Below are positions 10,472-18,918 of a DNA stretch of 64,000 nucleotides, piece after piece. The notes under the pieces are model-generated. The model ran no database searches. It worked only from the letters and a program-made list of their open reading frames with translations, and had not been told where the DNA came from. Made by a program: the position numbers and the translations under genes. Origin of the DNA: Comamonas antarctica (lineage in GTDB: Bacteria > Pseudomonadota > Gammaproteobacteria > Burkholderiales > Burkholderiaceae_C); contig NZ_CP054840.1 in the NCBI RefSeq assembly GCF_013363755.1, positions 3,690,001-3,754,000 of the forward strand. Reading direction: 5' to 3'. Position 1 is the stretch's first letter, and every line of letters starts with the position of its first letter.

Positions 10472-12580
10472 ATGGAACTATCTGAGCAAACGCGGGCACT
10501 CACGGGTTTCGCCGGAGCTCGAAGCGCCATGCCCATTGCCCCCACGCCCAGCCATTCGCTCGTCATCCAGCGTGCTTTTCAGCAGAACCCTGCACCGGTG
10601 CAAGCCGCAGCCGAGCCCAGCACCGAAGAGGCGCAATACGCTGCGCCCACCCAGCAGCAATCCCTCGCGGCCTATCGCACGGGCATCGAGATCCTGCTCC
10701 AGGTCTTGGACCTCAAGCCCGGGACCTTACAGGCTGCGATGCTGAAATTGCAGCGCGAGGAGCCGCTGGATGTGCATGAAAGGGCTAGCGTGCAGCTGGA
10801 TGCATTGGGAAACTTCGTGGCCACCGGCATCCTGGGCGCTTTCGACAAGCAGTTGCACGACCAGTTCATGACCCGGGCCCTGCGGGATTTCGGGCAGTTC
10901 TGCGAACTTGCCCAGAAGTCCGATCTACCCGAGAAGGCCCGACGGCAGGCGATCCTGAACTTTCTCGCAGGGACCGAAGTCTGCGGACCGGCCGTGGCCC
11001 AGCACATGGAAACCGCGGCACGCGAGCTGCAGGCCCTCACGGGCATGGCACCGAATTTCATGCACCGGCTGATCGGCGCCATCGAGGAGCAGGCTCGCAA
11101 TTACATCCACGCCCATCAACTGTGCATGTATCCGGGCAACGAAATCCATTATGTCGCGGCGTTCTTCAACCAGGTGGCCGGACATTTCGGCCTGTCCGAA
11201 CGCACCGATTCATTCATGCCCACGCTTGACCGGAAGGTGCTGGATGCGGGTGCGCAGCATGTACTCGATGCGGACCCCACGGAGCGGGTCACCGCCCAAA
11301 TGGCGCAGGAATACCTGGCGCGCATCGCGGAGTTCTATGCCGCAAACCAGCACGACGTGCACGCCAATTCACTGGATGCGCCGACCGTCGACGCGATGTA
11401 CAACAGGTTCGCGAGCGAACTACAGCCCGAACTCGACAAGCTGTATGGCCCCGTCGAAAAGGGCATTTTCTTCCACGTCAGCAACAGCAGTGAGATGGAG
11501 CGCTACTGGGTCACCAGCGACGTGACGCTGGTCGCGCGGACCATTGCGCGCAATCTGCGCCTGGCCGGTGTCATCCACTTCAAGCCGGCTTATGTGGTCG
11601 GCGCGCCCGGCGACGGCCTCAAGCTCAAGCAACTTGCCGAAAGCCTGTTCTATGTCAGCGAGACCTTCCAAGCCGAACCTGTGGACTCGGGGCGCCCGCA
11701 GCCGAAAAACCTGCACGTTCACCAGACGCTGGACCAGTTCGTGCTGCAAGACATGCAACGCGGCCGGCAATTGCTCGATCAACTGGACCAGGATGCCCAG
11801 GCGGTACGCGACGACTTCTGGCGCAAGATGCCGCGATCGCTCTATCGGGAAATGAAAGACGCGCCCGGCCCGCAGGAGTCGGCCGCGATATTCCAGCAAA
11901 CCCTGTCGCTACTCGATTCAATGCCCGCCAGGCACCGTTTTGCGCTACAAATACTGGAGCAGGCCCGGTTGGGCAGCCAGCGGCAGCTCCAGCAGCTGGT
12001 GTTCGCGCAGCTGAACCTCAGCCAACTGGCCACGGACGGCGCCAATGCCTATGCCGTGCTGCTGTTTGCGCTGAGGAACGGCCACCCCGGGTTTGCCCGG
12101 CAACTGATCAAGGAGATGGACCTGGCCATGCTCGGCCATCAGGACGAGAGCGGCTATACGCTGCTGATGCATGCGCTGGAGAACGAACAGCCAGAGGCCA
12201 CGCAGCTGCTCATCGAAAAGATGAGCGCGCAGCAAATCAGTATCCAGGAGACCGATGGCAACAACGCGCTGATGGGTGCGCTGATCACCCGGCAGCCCGA
12301 GGCCGCCGCGGCGATCATCAGCAAGCTCGACGCCAAGATGCTCAATGCACAGAATGCCCAGGGCCAGACGGCGCTGATGGTGGCCTTGGTCTATGGGGAG
12401 ATCGAGGCCGCCAAGGCCATCATCGACCTGTCCGGACGCAAACATCTGCTGCTGCAAAACCTGGAAGGCGAGACTGCGCGCAGCATCGCGCTGCGCTGCG
12501 GAGAAACGGAAATCGCCCAGTTCCTGAGAGAAAAGTCGAACCGCATCCTGTCATGGCTCTACCGGCGCGAAGGCCGCTAG
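10472..12580 (+). CDS. Ankyrin-repeat protein, unknown function, effector-like
   Basis: A 702-residue protein with no recognised enzyme domain. The N-terminal 60 residues are rich in Ser, Pro, Gln and Ala and lack a Sec signal peptide. About residues 60-520 are helical and charged with no motif I recognise. Residues about 522-692 form four to five ankyrin-like repeats with GYTLLMHALENEQPEATQLL, GNNALMGALITRQPEAAAAI and GQTALMVALVYGEIEAAKAI. Base composition looks less GC-rich than the flanking genes. An internal ATG at 10529 (MPIAPTPSH) is another possible start. The architecture resembles secreted effector proteins, but no secretion gene or hrp-type box is seen here. Its stop overlaps the fliR stop by the four bases CTAG. 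Confidence 0.7.
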   Translation: MELSEQTRALTGFAGARSAMPIAPTPSHSLVIQRAFQQNPAPVQAAAEPSTEEAQYAAPTQQQSLAAYRTGIEILLQVLDLKPGTLQAAMLKLQREEPLDVHERASVQLDALGNFVATGILGAFDKQLHDQFMTRALRDFGQFCELAQKSDLPEKARRQAILNFLAGTEVCGPAVAQHMETAARELQALTGMAPNFMHRLIGAIEEQARNYIHAHQLCMYPGNEIHYVAAFFNQVAGHFGLSERTDSFMPTLDRKVLDAGAQHVLDADPTERVTAQMAQEYLARIAEFYAANQHDVHANSLDAPTVDAMYNRFASELQPELDKLYGPVEKGIFFHVSNSSEMERYWVTSDVTLVARTIARNLRLAGVIHFKPAYVVGAPGDGLKLKQLAESLFYVSETFQAEPVDSGRPQPKNLHVHQTLDQFVLQDMQRGRQLLDQLDQDAQAVRDDFWRKMPRSLYREMKDAPGPQESAAIFQQTLSLLDSMPARHRFALQILEQARLGSQRQLQQLVFAQLNLSQLATDGANAYAVLLFALRNGHPGFARQLIKEMDLAMLGHQDESGYTLLMHALENEQPEATQLLIEKMSAQQISIQETDGNNALMGALITRQPEAAAAIISKLDAKMLNAQNAQGQTALMVALVYGEIEAAKAIIDLSGRKHLLLQNLEGETARSIALRCGETEIAQFLREKSNRILSWLYRREGR

Positions 12581-13347
12581 ATCTGCACGCCGAAGATGTC
12601 CATGGCGCGTTGCAGCAGCGCCATCAGCGGCTGCTCGAGCATCGGCAGCGTGGCGACGATGCCGATCAGGCCCACGGTGAGCGTGACGGGAAAGCCCACG
12701 GCATAGATGTTCATCTGCGGCGCGACGCGCGAGATGATGCCCAGCGCCAGGTTGACGAACAGCAGCATCGCGATCATCGGCAGCGCAATCCAGAACGCGC
12801 TGGCAAACACCGCGCTGCCCATTTCATGGATGCGCATCTGCGCCAGCGCCTGCATGAAATTGCCGTCCACCGGAAACGCATCGAAGCTCTTGACCACAGC
12901 CATCAGCAGCAGCAGGTGGCCATTGATCACGATGAACACCAGCGTGCCGATCTGCATGAAGAAGCGCGAGATCGCGCTGATCTGCGCATTGCTGGACGGG
13001 TCGAAGAACGAGGCGAAGTTCAGGCCCATCTGCAGGCCGATGAGTTCGCCGGCGATTTCCAGCGCGGCAAACACCAGGCGCACGGCGAAGCCGATCGCCA
13101 GGCCGACCACGACCTGCTGGACCAGCGTGCCCAGCGCCTGCGGCGAATTGATGCTGACCACGGACTGGCCGACCAGCGTGGCCTGGGCGCACACCGCCAC
13201 CAGGAACGCCAGGCCGACCTTGGCGCGCATCGGGATCGCACGCTGGGAGAACACCGGCGCGGCGGTGAACAGCGCCAGCACGCGCACGAACGGCCACAGG
13301 ACAGGCGAGAGCCAGGCGACCAGCTGCGCTTCGCTGAAGGTAATCAC
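12577..13347 (-). CDS. fliR: Flagellar export gate protein FliR
   Basis: An integral membrane subunit of the flagellar type III export gate, with FliP and FliQ. Hydrophobic segments run through the 256-residue protein, including LFTAAPVFSQRAIPMRAKVGLAFLV near the start and GFPVTLTVGLIGIV near the end. The GTG at 13347 gives the usual FliR beginning VITFSEAQLVAW and a normal length. A further-upstream TTG would run into fliQ. No strong ribosome site is visible before the GTG. It is the last gene of the fliL-R operon. Confidence 0.92.
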   Translation of the reverse strand: MITFSEAQLVAWLSPVLWPFVRVLALFTAAPVFSQRAIPMRAKVGLAFLVAVCAQATLVGQSVVSINSPQALGTLVQQVVVGLAIGFAVRLVFAALEIAGELIGLQMGLNFASFFDPSSNAQISAISRFFMQIGTLVFIVINGHLLLLMAVVKSFDAFPVDGNFMQALAQMRIHEMGSAVFASAFWIALPMIAMLLFVNLALGIISRVAPQMNIYAVGFPVTLTVGLIGIVATLPMLEQPLMALLQRAMDIFGVQI

Positions 13348-13369
13348 GGGAGCAAGAGGGCGCGGGACG

Positions 13370-13639
13370 TCAGCCCAGCGCCGCGGGAATGGATTCAATC
13401 GTGCGGCGGATGAAGTCCACCAGCGTGCTCAGCATCCAGGGGCCGGCAATGGCAAACACCGCGACCGCGGCCAGCAGCTTGGGCACGAACGCCAGCGTGG
13501 CTTCATGCACCTGGGTCACGGCCTGGAAGATGCTCACCAGCAGGCCGACGGCCAGCACCACGCCGAGCACCGGCAGGGAAATCGTCAGCAGCAGCATCAG
13601 CGCATCGCGGCCGAAGGTCAGAACCATTTGCGAATTCAT
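13370..13639 (-). CDS. fliQ: Flagellar export gate protein FliQ
   Basis: An 89-residue membrane protein with two transmembrane helices (about residues 15-40 and 52-76), normal for FliQ. The family sequence FQAVTQVHEATLAFVPKL is clear. It assembles with FliP and FliR in the export gate. It lies 9 bp after fliP and about 22 bp before the fliR GTG. Confidence 0.96.
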   Translation of the reverse strand: MNSQMVLTFGRDALMLLLTISLPVLGVVLAVGLLVSIFQAVTQVHEATLAFVPKLLAAVAVFAIAGPWMLSTLVDFIRRTIESIPAALG

Positions 13640-13648
13640 GGCGGACTC

Positions 13649-14395
13649 CTAGGTGGCAAAGCTCGCGGCCAGCGAGCCGATCAGCAGGTTCCAGCCATCG
13701 GCCAGCACGAACAGCATCATCTTGAACGGCAGCGCCACGAGCACCGGCGACAGCATCATCATGCCCAGCGACATCAGGATGCTCGACACCACCATGTCGA
13801 TGACCAGGAACGGGATGAAGATCATGAAGCCGATCTGGAAGGCGGTCTTGAGCTCGCTGGTGACGAAGGCCGGCACCAGCACGCGCAGCGGCGCGTTCTC
13901 GGCCGTGACGCCGGCTTCGAGCTTGGCCAGGCGCGCAAACAGCGCGAAGTCGGACTGGCGCGTCTGCTTGAGCATGAATTCGCGCATCGGCGCCTCGGCC
14001 TTGCCCACCGCTTCCTCGAAGCCCATGGCATTGGTGGTGTAAGGTACGTAGGCTTCCTTGTAGACGCGGTCGAGCGTCGGACCCATCACGAACAGCGTGA
14101 GGAACAGCGACAGGCCGACGATGACCTGGTTCGGCGGCGCCGACTGCGTGCCCAGCGCCTGGCGCAGCAGCGACAGCACGATGACGATGCGCGTGAAGCC
14201 GGTCATCATCAGCAAGATGGCCGGCAGGAACGACAGCGCGGTGAAGAACAGCAGCGTCTGGATGGGCACGGAGAAGCTCGTGCCGCCGCCGGAGCCGACC
14301 AGCAGCGGCAGCGTGCCCGCGGACTGGGCCAGCGCCGCGCCCGGCAGCAGGGCCGCGGCGGACAGCGCCGCAGCGCTCAGGAATTTATTCGACAT
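13649..14395 (-). CDS. fliP: Flagellar export gate protein FliP
   Basis: The core export gate subunit. The ATG at 14395 gives a 248-residue precursor with a cleavable signal sequence (MSNKFLSAAALSAAALLPGAALAQ), as is usual for FliP; the frame continues upstream without a start that fits. Conserved segments LLMMTGFTRIVIVLSLLRQALG and LKTAFQIGFMIFIPFLVIDM are present. The start overlaps the fliO stop by 11 bp, so translation is probably coupled. Confidence 0.96.
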   Translation of the reverse strand: MSNKFLSAAALSAAALLPGAALAQSAGTLPLLVGSGGGTSFSVPIQTLLFFTALSFLPAILLMMTGFTRIVIVLSLLRQALGTQSAPPNQVIVGLSLFLTLFVMGPTLDRVYKEAYVPYTTNAMGFEEAVGKAEAPMREFMLKQTRQSDFALFARLAKLEAGVTAENAPLRVLVPAFVTSELKTAFQIGFMIFIPFLVIDMVVSSILMSLGMMMLSPVLVALPFKMMLFVLADGWNLLIGSLAASFAT

Positions 14396-14753
14396 GGGAA
14401 GTCTTGTCTGCGGCGCCGCTCTTGGCGCTGGCCATGGCCTGGGAAAACGTCGCGACATCGGCGGCCGCGGCCGGAGTGGGTGCCTGGCTGCCGAGCACAT
14501 GCAGGCAGTTGATCTGCTGCGCGGTCACGCCCAGCACCAGCCGGGTCTTGTGCGCGCCTTCGCCGACTTCGACGGTGACCACGCGCTGGTGCGCGCCGAC
14601 CGCCACCGCCGACAGCACGCGCGTGCTCACGTCGCTGCCGCGGGCTATGGCCTGGCGCTGCTGCATGCGCCGCACCAGCCAGGGCAGCGCCGCGATGACG
14701 GCCACGAAGGCCAGCACCGCGAGCAGCGTCTGGGTCAGGCTGCCGCTATCCAC
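14385..14753 (-). CDS. fliO: Flagellar export assembly protein FliO
   Basis: A 122-residue protein with one N-terminal transmembrane helix (about residues 7-27) followed by a basic segment and a small soluble domain with QRVVTVEVGEG and TRLVLGVTAQQINCLHVL, which is the FliO pattern. FliO helps FliP assemble into the gate. It overlaps fliN by 8 bp and fliP by 11 bp. FliO is poorly conserved, so position in the operon adds to the call. Confidence 0.92.
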   Translation of the reverse strand: MDSGSLTQTLLAVLAFVAVIAALPWLVRRMQQRQAIARGSDVSTRVLSAVAVGAHQRVVTVEVGEGAHKTRLVLGVTAQQINCLHVLGSQAPTPAAAADVATFSQAMASAKSGAADKTSHVE

Positions 14754-15165
14754 GGCTCACCCGCCGCAGGCGTTCCGAAGGGGTCACCACGTCGGTCAGG
14801 CGGATACCGAACTTGTCGTTCACCACCACCACCTCGCCCTGGGCAATCAGGTAGCCGTTGACCAGCACGTCCATGGGTTCGCCGGCGAGCGCGTCGAGTT
14901 CGACCACCGAGCCCTGGGCCAGCTGCAGGATGTACTTGATCGGCACCTTGGTGCGGCCCAGTTCCACCGACAGCTGCACCGGGATGTCCAGCACCATGTT
15001 GATGTCGTTGACCGGCACGTCGCCGCCCGCGAACGCGCGCGCGGAGGAGTCGCCGCTCAGCGGGCCGCCCTGTTCGGGATCGACCGACTTGGACGCGCCC
15101 TGCTCCTGCAAGGCCTCGGCCCAGCCGGAGAACGCGTCATCTGCGCTGTTGTTGTCGTTTGCCAT
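14746..15165 (-). CDS. fliN: Flagellar motor switch protein FliN
   Basis: A C-ring component of the motor switch. The ATG at 15165 gives a 139-residue protein with an acidic N-terminal tail (MANDNNSADDAFSGWAEAL) and a C-terminal SpoA domain with LDIPVQLSVELGRTKVPI, GSVVELDALAGEPMDVLVNG and GEVVVVNDKFGIRLTDVV. The gap to fliM is only two bases and it overlaps fliO by 8 bp. Confidence 0.96.
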   Translation of the reverse strand: MANDNNSADDAFSGWAEALQEQGASKSVDPEQGGPLSGDSSARAFAGGDVPVNDINMVLDIPVQLSVELGRTKVPIKYILQLAQGSVVELDALAGEPMDVLVNGYLIAQGEVVVVNDKFGIRLTDVVTPSERLRRVSRG

Positions 15166-15167
15166 AG

Positions 15168-16160
15168 TTACTCTCCCGTCCAGTTCGAATCCGTGCCGCG
15201 CAGGCACTGCTCGATGCGGATTGCGTATTTGTCGTTGTGCGTGCCGTATTGGCACTCGAAGACCGGAACCCCGCCGATCGAGGCGCGGATGCGCGGCTCG
15301 CGGTCGAGTTCGATGAAATCGCCGGCCTTCATGGCCAGCAGCTGCTCCACGGTGGCGTCGGCGCGCGCGAGCTCGGCGACCAGCGTCACTTCGGCGGCCT
15401 GGATCTCGCGCGTCAGCACCTTGACCCAGCGGCGGTCGACTTCGATCGAGTCGCCCTGCGTCGACGAGTACAGCACGTCGCGGATCGGCTCGAGCGTCGC
15501 ATAGGGCATGCAGATATGGATCGCGCCCGAGATGTCGCCGATCTCCAGCTGGAAGGCCGTGGAGACGACGATTTCGCTGGGCGTGGCGATGTTGGCGAAC
15601 TGCGGCTGCATTTCCGAGCGCTGGTAGCCCAGCTCGAGCGGATAGATGCCTTGCCAGGCCTTGCGGTATTCGTCGCAGATGACTTCGACCAGGCGGTTGA
15701 TGACGCGCTGCTCGGTGTGCGAGAAGTCGCGGCCCTCGATGCGCGTCTGCAGCCGGCCGGTGCCGCCGTAGAGCGTGTCGATGACGCCAAACACCAGCGA
15801 CGGATCGCAGACCACGAGGCCGTTGCCGCGCAGCGGTCGGATCGCCACGATGTTGAAATTGGTCGGCACCGCGAGGTCGCGCAGGAAGGCGCTGTAGCGC
15901 TGCACATGCACCGTGCCCACCGAGACCTCGGGGCTGCGGCGGATGAAGTTGAACAGGCCGATGCGGAAGTTGCGCGCGAACCGCTCGTTGACGATTTCCA
16001 TCGTCGGCATGCGGCCGCGCACGATGCGCTCCTGGCTCGAGATGTCGTAGTTGCGGACCGTACCGGCCTCGACCTCTTCGACCACCGACTTCTGGCTCTC
16101 TCCGGTCACGCCCTCCAACAGGGCATCGACTTCTTCCTGGGAGAGAAATGAATCACTCAT
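15168..16160 (-). CDS. fliM: Flagellar motor switch protein FliM
   Basis: The C-ring switch protein that binds phosphorylated CheY. The N-terminal CheY-binding peptide is clear in SFLSQEEVDALLEGV. The middle domain begins GRMPTMEIVNERFARNFR, and a C-terminal SpoA domain contains GDFIELDREPRIRASIGGVP. The length of 330 residues is normal. It is 18 bp downstream of fliL. Both CheY proteins in this window could compete for its N-terminal peptide. Confidence 0.97.
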   Translation of the reverse strand: MSDSFLSQEEVDALLEGVTGESQKSVVEEVEAGTVRNYDISSQERIVRGRMPTMEIVNERFARNFRIGLFNFIRRSPEVSVGTVHVQRYSAFLRDLAVPTNFNIVAIRPLRGNGLVVCDPSLVFGVIDTLYGGTGRLQTRIEGRDFSHTEQRVINRLVEVICDEYRKAWQGIYPLELGYQRSEMQPQFANIATPSEIVVSTAFQLEIGDISGAIHICMPYATLEPIRDVLYSSTQGDSIEVDRRWVKVLTREIQAAEVTLVAELARADATVEQLLAMKAGDFIELDREPRIRASIGGVPVFECQYGTHNDKYAIRIEQCLRGTDSNWTGE

Positions 16161-16178
16161 GGCAAATCCCCTGGTGGT

Positions 16179-16745
16179 TCACTGGATGATGAAGCTGGAG
16201 AACAGCACGCGGCGCACGGCGCCTTGCGGCTGCTGCTGGCGGCGGCGCGGGCGGTCGTCCTCGTCGGCCGCTTCGTCGCCGGCCTGGGCGCGCGCCTTGC
16301 CGGCGCCGAGGCCCAGCGGACGGCTGACTTCGTCACGGATCTCGGCCGCGAGCTTTTCCTTGCCTTCGCGCAGCAGCAGCTCTTCCGAGGAGCGCTGCGA
16401 CACCAAGAGCAGCACGCCGCTGCGGATGCTGGGCAGGTATTGCTTGACCAGGGTGGCAGTCTTGTCGTCTTGCAGCTCGAGCGTGATGCCCAACTGCACG
16501 AAGCGGTCGCCGCCGGGGTCGGCCAGGTTGACCACCATGTTTTCCAGCGGCAGGAAGGTCGGAACCACGGCGGCTGTGGAGGCGCTTTCGTGCTCCTCGT
16601 CGCCCTCGTGATTGCGCGAATTGAGAAACAGGAAGGCAGCCGCGGCCACAACGACCAGCACCACGACAATGGCGCCGATCAGGACCAGCTTGCTCTTGGC
16701 GGGTTCCTTGGCGGGGGCTGCGGCGGCGGGGGGTTTGGCGGACAC
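16179..16745 (-). CDS. fliL: Flagellar basal body-associated protein FliL
   Basis: FliL is a single-pass inner-membrane protein that supports stator function. A short Pro/Ala/Lys-rich cytoplasmic tail is followed by a transmembrane helix (about residues 20-42, LVLIGAIVVVLVVVAAAAF) and a periplasmic domain with FLPLENMVVNLADPGGDRF. The start is a GTG at 16745 with an AAGGA ribosome site seven bases upstream. A polar segment before the C-terminus (about residues 152-175) is rich in Asp, Glu, Arg and Gln. It is the first gene of the fliL-R operon. Confidence 0.95.
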   Translation of the reverse strand: MSAKPPAAAAPAKEPAKSKLVLIGAIVVVLVVVAAAAFLFLNSRNHEGDEEHESASTAAVVPTFLPLENMVVNLADPGGDRFVQLGITLELQDDKTATLVKQYLPSIRSGVLLLVSQRSSEELLLREGKEKLAAEIRDEVSRPLGLGAGKARAQAGDEAADEDDRPRRRQQQPQGAVRRVLFSSFIIQ

Positions 16746-17212
16746 GTTGGGTTTCCTTGCTATAGACAGGTTCGGCTTACCGATGGCGCCTATTATTGAG
16801 CGGCCAGCGGCTGTTCATAATGCCGAATAGACAAGCGAAACCGGGGCTTTACTGGGGCTTGGGGGGCTCGGCTAGGGAGGACATCCATTGCTTGAGGGCA
16901 GGACGTTCATCCTTCGACGGGCTCAGGACGAACGGTGGGGGGAGGCTCAGGACGAACGGCGGGCGGACGGCCTCAACTGCCCCGCTCACCCTGAGCTTGT
17001 CGAAGGGTGGGAAGGCCCAAGGCTTGAGGGCAGGACGTTCATCCTTCGACGGGCTCAGGACGAACGGTGGGGGGGAGGCTCAGGGCGAACGGTGGTGATG
17101 GCTCAGGGCGAACGGTGGGCACAAGCTCGGAACGAATGGTGTTTTCCGTTCGTGGTGAGCTTGTCGAACCATGACGGGCACTTTGCCACCAAGTTGGCGG
17201 CCGGATGCAAGC
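16746..17212. repeat. 467-bp gene-free stretch with repeated TTCGAC elements between fliL and fliK
   Basis: About seven full or partial copies of the TTCGAC...GCTCAGG..CGAACGG repeat in both orientations fill 16891-17170. Two of them belong to a longer direct repeat: 16891-16940 and 17023-17072 are identical for about 50 bp and the match continues with one indel and one substitution, giving a 132-bp period. The fliL side (16746-16890) must hold the fliL promoter, but I could not identify it. No terminator with a T-run is evident after fliK. Confidence 0.8.
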
Positions 17213-18442
17213 CTAAACAAACAGATCCACGCTGCGCGTGGCATCAGGCCGTGCGCGCAGGTCTACCGTGACCTGGGCCGTCTGCGGGATGCCTGCGCGG
17301 CCCTCCGCCACAGGGCGGTCCGAAGGATCGCGGCCCGAAGGGGCGCCCTGCCCGCCCGCATCGCCGCTCTGCACCGTGACGCCGGCCAGATTCAACCCCT
17401 GCTGCTCGAGCATCTCGCGCAGCTGCGCCATGCTCGCGTCCAGCATGTCGCGCGTCTGCTGCTCGTTGCTGCGGAAGGTCACATGGGCCTCGTTGCCGGT
17501 GATCGCCACCTGCACCTGGACCGGCTGGCCCTGGCGGTCGATGGTCATCTCGGCGCGCTGGGTCTTTTGCTGCACCCAGAATGCGACCTGCTCGGAAAGC
17601 TGGTCGACAAAGGCATCGTCGGGCTGCGCCAGCACGGCATCGGCGGCTATATCCGTGGCAGGCGCATCGGCGGCCCCCAGCGGCGCCGCGCTGTCCGCGC
17701 CACCCGGGCCGGTGGCGGGGCTGCTGCCGTTGGCCTGTGCCGCGGCGCTGGCCGGGCCTGGCATGCCGGGCGCGGCAAACGCGCTGGGCAGCGGCTGGGG
17801 CTCGGGCTCCATCTGCGCCAGCAGCGCGGCCAGCGCATGGGGCTGGGCGCCGCGTTCGGAGGGCGTCAGCGACAAGGTGCTGCCGCAAGCATCGGCGGTG
17901 CCGGCGGCCTCGGCCAGATCCTGCGCCGACGTGGCATCGACGGCATCGGCTGCGCCCTTGCCCTTGCCGTGCGCGCCGGCCGCGGCCAGCGTCGGCAGTT
18001 GCGCCGCGCCCGCAGGCTGGCCCGCGCCCATGGACAGGGCCACGCTGCGGCGCAGGCCTTCGCCTGCGGGCAGGTCGCGGCCGTCGCGCTGCGCGGTATC
18101 GGCGGCTGCGTCCATGCGCGCGGTCTGGCCCACCAGGCTGGAGAGCGCAAGAATGCCGGCTTCGGCAAGCGCCTCGACCGGAGCCAGGCCGCCCAGCGCG
18201 GCCAGGGGAAGATCGGTGCCGGCCAGCAGTTCCTCGCCGGCGACGCCGCCCATGCCGGTGGCGCCCGGCGCGCCGGACGCGGCCATATCGGACAGCAGCA
18301 GCGAGAAGTTGCCCTGGGAAAAACCAGCGGCGGTGCCCCCGGCTTCCTGGCCCGCGGCTTGGCGCGCGTGGGCGTTGCGCGCCACCGGGTTGCTGGATGC
18401 GGCGCTCTGTGCGGGACGGATCGCGGCTTTTTCCATGCTCAT
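17213..18442 (-). CDS. fliK: Flagellar hook-length control protein FliK
   Basis: FliK measures hook length and switches export from hook to filament substrates. The 409-residue protein has a long Ala/Gly-rich, low-complexity N-terminal part and a C-terminal domain (about residues 290-380) with MTIDRQGQPVQVQVAITGNE and MLDASMAQLREMLEQQGL, the typical hook-length control fold that touches FlhB. The start ATG overlaps the fliJ stop in the four bases ATGA; a second ATG lies two codons later. Confidence 0.93.
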   Translation of the reverse strand: MSMEKAAIRPAQSAASSNPVARNAHARQAAGQEAGGTAAGFSQGNFSLLLSDMAASGAPGATGMGGVAGEELLAGTDLPLAALGGLAPVEALAEAGILALSSLVGQTARMDAAADTAQRDGRDLPAGEGLRRSVALSMGAGQPAGAAQLPTLAAAGAHGKGKGAADAVDATSAQDLAEAAGTADACGSTLSLTPSERGAQPHALAALLAQMEPEPQPLPSAFAAPGMPGPASAAAQANGSSPATGPGGADSAAPLGAADAPATDIAADAVLAQPDDAFVDQLSEQVAFWVQQKTQRAEMTIDRQGQPVQVQVAITGNEAHVTFRSNEQQTRDMLDASMAQLREMLEQQGLNLAGVTVQSGDAGGQGAPSGRDPSDRPVAEGRAGIPQTAQVTVDLRARPDATRSVDLFV

Positions 18443-18903
18443 GCCTCCTGGAACTGCAGGCCGAAGGTGCGGCCGATGAACTGCAGCGCGGCGCGTTCGT
18501 CGGTCTGTTTCTGTTCGCGGCGCATCTGTGCCAGCGAGATGTCGCGGCGGCGCGCGGCCACGACCTTCTGCAGGCTGGTGACGCGCAATTCACAGGCCAT
18601 CAGCGCCTTCTGCGCGGTCTCCACGCGGATCGCATGGTCGGCAATGGCCTTGGTCTGCAGGCCCATGGCGTGGCTGAGCCGCTCCATGAACTGGTACTGG
18701 TGGTACATCACCTCGGGCTGCACCGCGAGGTTTTCCTGGGCGCCCCAGCGCTGCTGCATCTGCGCCGCATAGTCCTGCAACTGGTCCATCTGGGCCTGCG
18801 CGGACTGGGCGGCCTGCGCGCGTGCCTGCAACGCCTGGCGCGCCTCGTCGCGCTTGCGCATTGCTGCATCGATAGCCACCATGAGAGCATTCAAGGACGA
18901 CAT
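18439..18903 (-). CDS. fliJ: Flagellar export chaperone FliJ
   Basis: A 154-residue, almost fully coiled-coil protein, as expected for FliJ, the stalk of the FliI ATPase ring. Charged helices such as KRDEARQALQARAQAAQSAQ and FMERLSHAMGLQTKAIADH are visible, and the C-terminal part has FIGRTFGLQFQEA. It lies 15 bp after fliI and is coupled to fliK by an ATGA overlap. FliJ is weakly conserved, but the position is canonical. Confidence 0.92.
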   Translation of the reverse strand: MSSLNALMVAIDAAMRKRDEARQALQARAQAAQSAQAQMDQLQDYAAQMQQRWGAQENLAVQPEVMYHQYQFMERLSHAMGLQTKAIADHAIRVETAQKALMACELRVTSLQKVVAARRRDISLAQMRREQKQTDERAALQFIGRTFGLQFQEA

Positions 18904-18918
18904 TCCGCGGTTCCCGGG

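Noticed and set aside
16891..17170. CRISPR array
   Set aside because: Units vary in orientation and spacing, there are no regular unique spacers, and no cas gene is nearby.
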